A stretch of DNA of 64,000 nt from Streptomyces sp. SID8374. Its GTDB lineage: Bacteria > Actinomycetota > Actinomycetes > Streptomycetales > Streptomycetaceae. The notes under the pieces are model-generated. The model was not told the origin of the DNA, made no database searches, and saw nothing but the letters and a program-made list of their open reading frames with translations. The translations under genes and the position numbers were made by a program. The DNA is taken from contig NZ_WWGH01000002.1 in assembly GCF_009865135.1 (NCBI RefSeq), positions 1,426,001 to 1,490,000 on the forward strand, given 5' to 3'. The first letter of the stretch is position 1, and each line of letters opens with the position of its first letter. This document shows, piece by piece, positions 61,467 to 64,000 of this stretch.

Positions 61467-62273
61467 TCAGGCGTTCTTGATGTCGCGCCGGTCCACGGCG
61501 TACGTACCGGCGGCGACGACCACGACCGTGACGGCCACCAGCAGCCCGACGCCGCCCCAGGGGACACCGTTGAGCAGCGGATCGCCGCCCAGCGCCCACT
61601 TCCAGGGCGAGATGTTCGCCAGCGGCTCCAGGGCGTCGGACATCGGCGCGATGCCGTGCAGCAGATACCCGAGGACGAGCACCCCCGCCGCCACGCCGAG
61701 CGCGGTACCGCGCCCGAAGCCGAACCCGACGACGGCGTACGCGATCCCCGCGTGCAGCACGGCCAGCAGGGCGACGGTCAGCGTCACCGCGGCCACCCCG
61801 CCGGTGGAGACGTCCATGTCGTACGAGACGACCGAGCCGTACACCGACAGCCAGACCAGGACGCTGGTGAGGGCCAGGCCGAAGGCCACGCAGAGGAAGC
61901 GGACCAGGAAGACCTGGCGGCGGGCGACCGGCAGCGCGAGCAGCAGTTCCAGCCGCCCGGCCTCCTCGTCGCCGCCGGTCAGGGCGGCGGTGGCGGTCAC
62001 GGCCATCAGGCCGAGGAGCAGCGGCAGCAGGACCGCGTACAGGTTCCCCTTGAGGTAGCCGCTGGCGCTGCTGATCTGGTCGATGCCGAACGCCGTGGCC
62101 AGCTCCGGCGAGAGGCCGGAGGAGAAGTCCTCCAGGGCGCCGGAGCTCTCCATCGAGGGCCAGGCGCCGACGACGGAGAGGGCGAGCAGGACCAGCGCGG
62201 CAGACCAGGCGATCAGGGTGCGCTTCTGGATCTGTACTCCGCGCCGGAAGATCTCCGAGCTGGGCGATGACAT
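61467..62273 (-). CDS. ABC-2 type transporter permease
   Basis: 268 residues from ATG 62273. Six hydrophobic helices are visible: LIAWSAALVLLALSVVGAW, LYAVLLPLLLGLMAVTATAAL, LVRFLCVAFGLALTSVLVWL, VAAVTLTVALLAVLHAGIAYAVVG, TALGVAAGVLVLGYLL and VGLLVAVTVVVVAAGTYAV. GDEEAGRLELLLALPVARRQVF is the conserved ABC-2 coupling region. It forms an exporter with the ATPase 97 bp upstream. The substrate is unknown; product efflux for the adjacent cluster is possible, but the strand unit is separate. Confidence 0.88.
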   Translation of the reverse strand: MSSPSSEIFRRGVQIQKRTLIAWSAALVLLALSVVGAWPSMESSGALEDFSSGLSPELATAFGIDQISSASGYLKGNLYAVLLPLLLGLMAVTATAALTGGDEEAGRLELLLALPVARRQVFLVRFLCVAFGLALTSVLVWLSVYGSVVSYDMDVSTGGVAAVTLTVALLAVLHAGIAYAVVGFGFGRGTALGVAAGVLVLGYLLHGIAPMSDALEPLANISPWKWALGGDPLLNGVPWGGVGLLVAVTVVVVAAGTYAVDRRDIKNA

Positions 62274-62370
62274 GGTGTTTCCCTTCCGGCCGGCCCGTGG
62301 GACGGCCTTGATCACTGGGACCCGTCGCGGGCCGGGCGGTGCCGGACGGGGCACCACCGGTCGGCGGTCG

Positions 62371-63327
62371 CTACCGCACCGGGCCGGCGGCCGGGGAGGG
62401 CTCCTCGGCGGTGGCGCTCCGGCTGCCGGGGACGTCCTGCTGGTAGTACTCCAGGAACGCCTCCTCCAGGTCCGGTTCGGGCGCGGTGAGCGTCGTGATC
62501 CGGTGGCCCGCCAGGAACTTCAGCAGCGCGTCGGGCGATCCGGCCCACGCCAGCGAGACCTCCTGGCCCTCCGGCCGCCGCCGCTCCACACCCGATGCCC
62601 CGTCCAGGGCGGCCAGCCCTGCGAGCGGCACCTCCTCGCCCTCCGCGAAGGTGATGTGGAAGCGCTGCGCGGCCTGGCGGCGCAGCTCCTGGGTGGGCCC
62701 CGAGGCGGCGAGCTTGCCGCCCTGCAACACCGCGACCAGGTCCGCGACCCGCTCCACCTCGGAGAGGATGTGCGAGGAGAGCAGCACGCTCTGCCCGTTG
62801 TCCCGGGCCTCCTCGACGGTGGCGAGGAAGACCTGCTGCATCAACGGGTCGAGTCCGTTGGTCGGTTCGTCCAGGATCAGCAGCTCCGGGCGGGCCATGA
62901 AGGCGCCGACGAGGCCCACCTTGCGGCGGTTTCCGGTGGAGAGCCCGCGCACCTGCCGGGACGGGTCGATGCCGAACCGCTGGACCAGATCGTCCCGGTA
63001 GGCGGTGTCGGCCAGCCCGCGCAGCCGCCCCCAGGAGGTCAGGGTCTGTTCGATGGTCAGCCGCTCGTCCAGCCGCAGTTCGCCGGGCAGATAGCCGATG
63101 CGCCGCCGGACCTCGGGGGTGGTCGGGTCCTGGCCCAACACCCGGACCTGGCCCGATGTGGGCCGGGAGAGGCCCATGAGCATCCGGATGGTGGTGCTCT
63201 TGCCCGCTCCGTTGGGGCCCAGGTATCCGTAGACCACGCCCGGGGGGACCGTCAGGTTCAGCCGGCTCAGCGCGGTGAAGTCACCGAACTTCTTGGTGAC
63301 ATCAGTACATTCGATGAGAGGGGTCAC
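62371..63327 (-). CDS. ABC transporter ATP-binding protein
   Basis: 318 residues from GTG 63327 (TPLIECTDVTKKFGDF); an ATG 63 bases upstream gives an unlike tail. Walker A GYLGPNGAGKSTT, Q-loop region RRRIGYLPGELRL, signature VRGLSTGNRRKVGL (LSTGN, a common variant of LSGGQ), Walker B LLILDEPTNGLDP and switch His in LLSSHILSE. A C-terminal domain of about 90 residues is typical of drug-export ATPases. It is cotranscribed with the permease. Confidence 0.92.
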   Translation of the reverse strand: MTPLIECTDVTKKFGDFTALSRLNLTVPPGVVYGYLGPNGAGKSTTIRMLMGLSRPTSGQVRVLGQDPTTPEVRRRIGYLPGELRLDERLTIEQTLTSWGRLRGLADTAYRDDLVQRFGIDPSRQVRGLSTGNRRKVGLVGAFMARPELLILDEPTNGLDPLMQQVFLATVEEARDNGQSVLLSSHILSEVERVADLVAVLQGGKLAASGPTQELRRQAAQRFHITFAEGEEVPLAGLAALDGASGVERRRPEGQEVSLAWAGSPDALLKFLAGHRITTLTAPEPDLEEAFLEYYQQDVPGSRSATAEEPSPAAGPVR

Positions 63328-63384
63328 GTCTCTTCTGCTCTCTCCTCTTGCGCCGGCGCCTGCCGAGTACGGCACGCACAGCTT

Positions 63385-63402
63385 ATTCACTGATTACTGA
63401 AT
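63385..63402. promoter_or_regulatory. Possible operator or promoter of the ABC operon
   Basis: ATTCACTGATTACTGAAT is an imperfect dyad (ATTCA/TGAAT arms) in a markedly AT-rich patch 58 bp before the ATPase start. It overlaps the stop codon of the next gene. A TetR-type site is plausible. Confidence 0.35.
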
Positions 63403-64000
63403 CTGATCAACAAGACTAGCGGCGGACGCCGCCTGCCACCAGTAGCCGTTCTCCACACCGAGCGCCGCCGTGCGGTCCAGATGGCCGGAGTCCCGCAGCA
63501 GCCGGACCCCCGCCTCCAGCAGCGCCGGATCCCCCTCCGCCACGGCGGCCGCCAGCGCCCGCGCCTCGGCGAGCGCCCCGCCGTCGGGCACTACGCGCTC
63601 CACCGCGCCCAGCCGGGCCAGCTCGTCCGCCCGCACGTGCTCCCCGGGGATCAGCAGCATCCTGGCGGCCACGCCGCGACCTGCCCGGCGCACCAGCGAG
63701 TGGACCGCTCCGCCGCCCGGTACGGCCCCGACCCCCAGCTCCGGGAGGCCGAACAGCGCACCCTCGCCCGCCACCACCAGGTCGCAGGCCAGGGCCAGTT
63801 CGAGCCCGCCGCCGAGCGCGTACCCCTCGACGGCCGCCACCACGGGGAAGGGCGCCTCGTGCAACGCCGCGAACACGGTACGGAAATGGGCCCGCCGCAC
63901 CGCGCGGCGCGACAGGTCCCGCCAGTCGGGCTCGCGGGTGTCGGCGCCGCTGGAGAAGGTCCCGCCGGCCCCGGTGAGCACCAGGGCACCCGGCGTCTCC
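63394..64000 (-). CDS. Enoyl-CoA hydratase/isomerase family protein (5' end outside window)
   Basis: About 201 residues to TAA 63396-63394, running off the right edge. Crotonase blocks: LTGAGGTFSSGADTREPDW (first oxyanion loop), VAAVEGYALGGGLELALACDLVVAG (second loop) and FGLPELGVGAVPGGGAVHSL with the catalytic Glu. About 50 N-terminal residues are missing. The substrate is unknown. Its stop codon lies within the dyad upstream of the ABC ATPase gene. Confidence 0.85.
   Translation of the reverse strand, partial: ETPGALVLTGAGGTFSSGADTREPDWRDLSRRAVRRAHFRTVFAALHEAPFPVVAAVEGYALGGGLELALACDLVVAGEGALFGLPELGVGAVPGGGAVHSLVRRAGRGVAARMLLIPGEHVRADELARLGAVERVVPDGGALAEARALAAAVAEGDPALLEAGVRLLRDSGHLDRTAALGVENGYWWQAASAASLVDQIQ

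Overview
The window is high-GC DNA with long GC3-biased genes, GTG starts and operons joined by ATGA/GTGA overlaps. Its gene content (monomeric isocitrate dehydrogenase, MpaB-type oxygenase, Sdp-type toxin genes, DmdR-type iron box, B12 riboswitch on metE) points to a Streptomyces chromosome. No rRNA gene, complete tRNA gene, origin or intact insertion sequence was seen.

Layout. 1-3405: the 3' end of a secreted protein gene, a MITE-like inverted repeat, two secreted proteins and an amidase. 3666-6088: an Sdp-type toxin locus (sdpC, then sdpA and sdpB) with an operator-like palindrome in its promoter and a hairpin after the toxin gene. 6265-10970: icd, a membrane-anchored molybdopterin oxidoreductase and a fasciclin lipoprotein. 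10971-17404: an accessory island bounded by two decayed IS5-family transposases. It holds a two-repeat CRISPR relic and a probable two-gene defence operon (three-helix membrane protein plus a 1115-residue STAND ATPase carrying degenerate phosphoesterase and SIR2-like domains). 17405-24859: MpaB oxygenase, lipoate ligase, the 2-methylcitrate operon prpDBC and its divergent regulator. 24846-30292: a five-gene valine catabolic operon that yields propionyl-CoA, which prpDBC can consume. Its leader carries a cobalamin riboswitch. 30833-38126: cobF, a riboswitch-controlled metE, and an iron-box-controlled decarboxylase/N-hydroxylase pair. 38193-41477: etfBA, a TetR regulator and a zinc-ribbon/OB-fold gene, linked by matching palindromes. 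41545-43506: a DJ-1/Hsp31-like protein and an amidohydrolase.

43583-61287 is a single-strand biosynthetic cluster of 14 genes with very tight spacing: three ketosynthases, two KASIII-type synthases, a fused CoA-transferase, four SDR genes (one a tandem fusion), a CoA ligase, an enoyl-CoA hydratase-like protein, two hydrolases and a GbsR/MarR regulator. No acyl carrier protein or acyltransferase is visible. The set therefore resembles carrier-protein-independent type II polyketide systems such as nonactin and pamamycin, although the product is unknown. An ABC exporter pair and a truncated enoyl-CoA hydratase gene close the window.

The best candidates for undescribed biology are the two-gene STAND operon, the CoA-based KS cluster with two KSs that share the same active-site losses, the Sdp-type toxin locus without a visible immunity gene, and the cobalamin riboswitch facing the valine operon.
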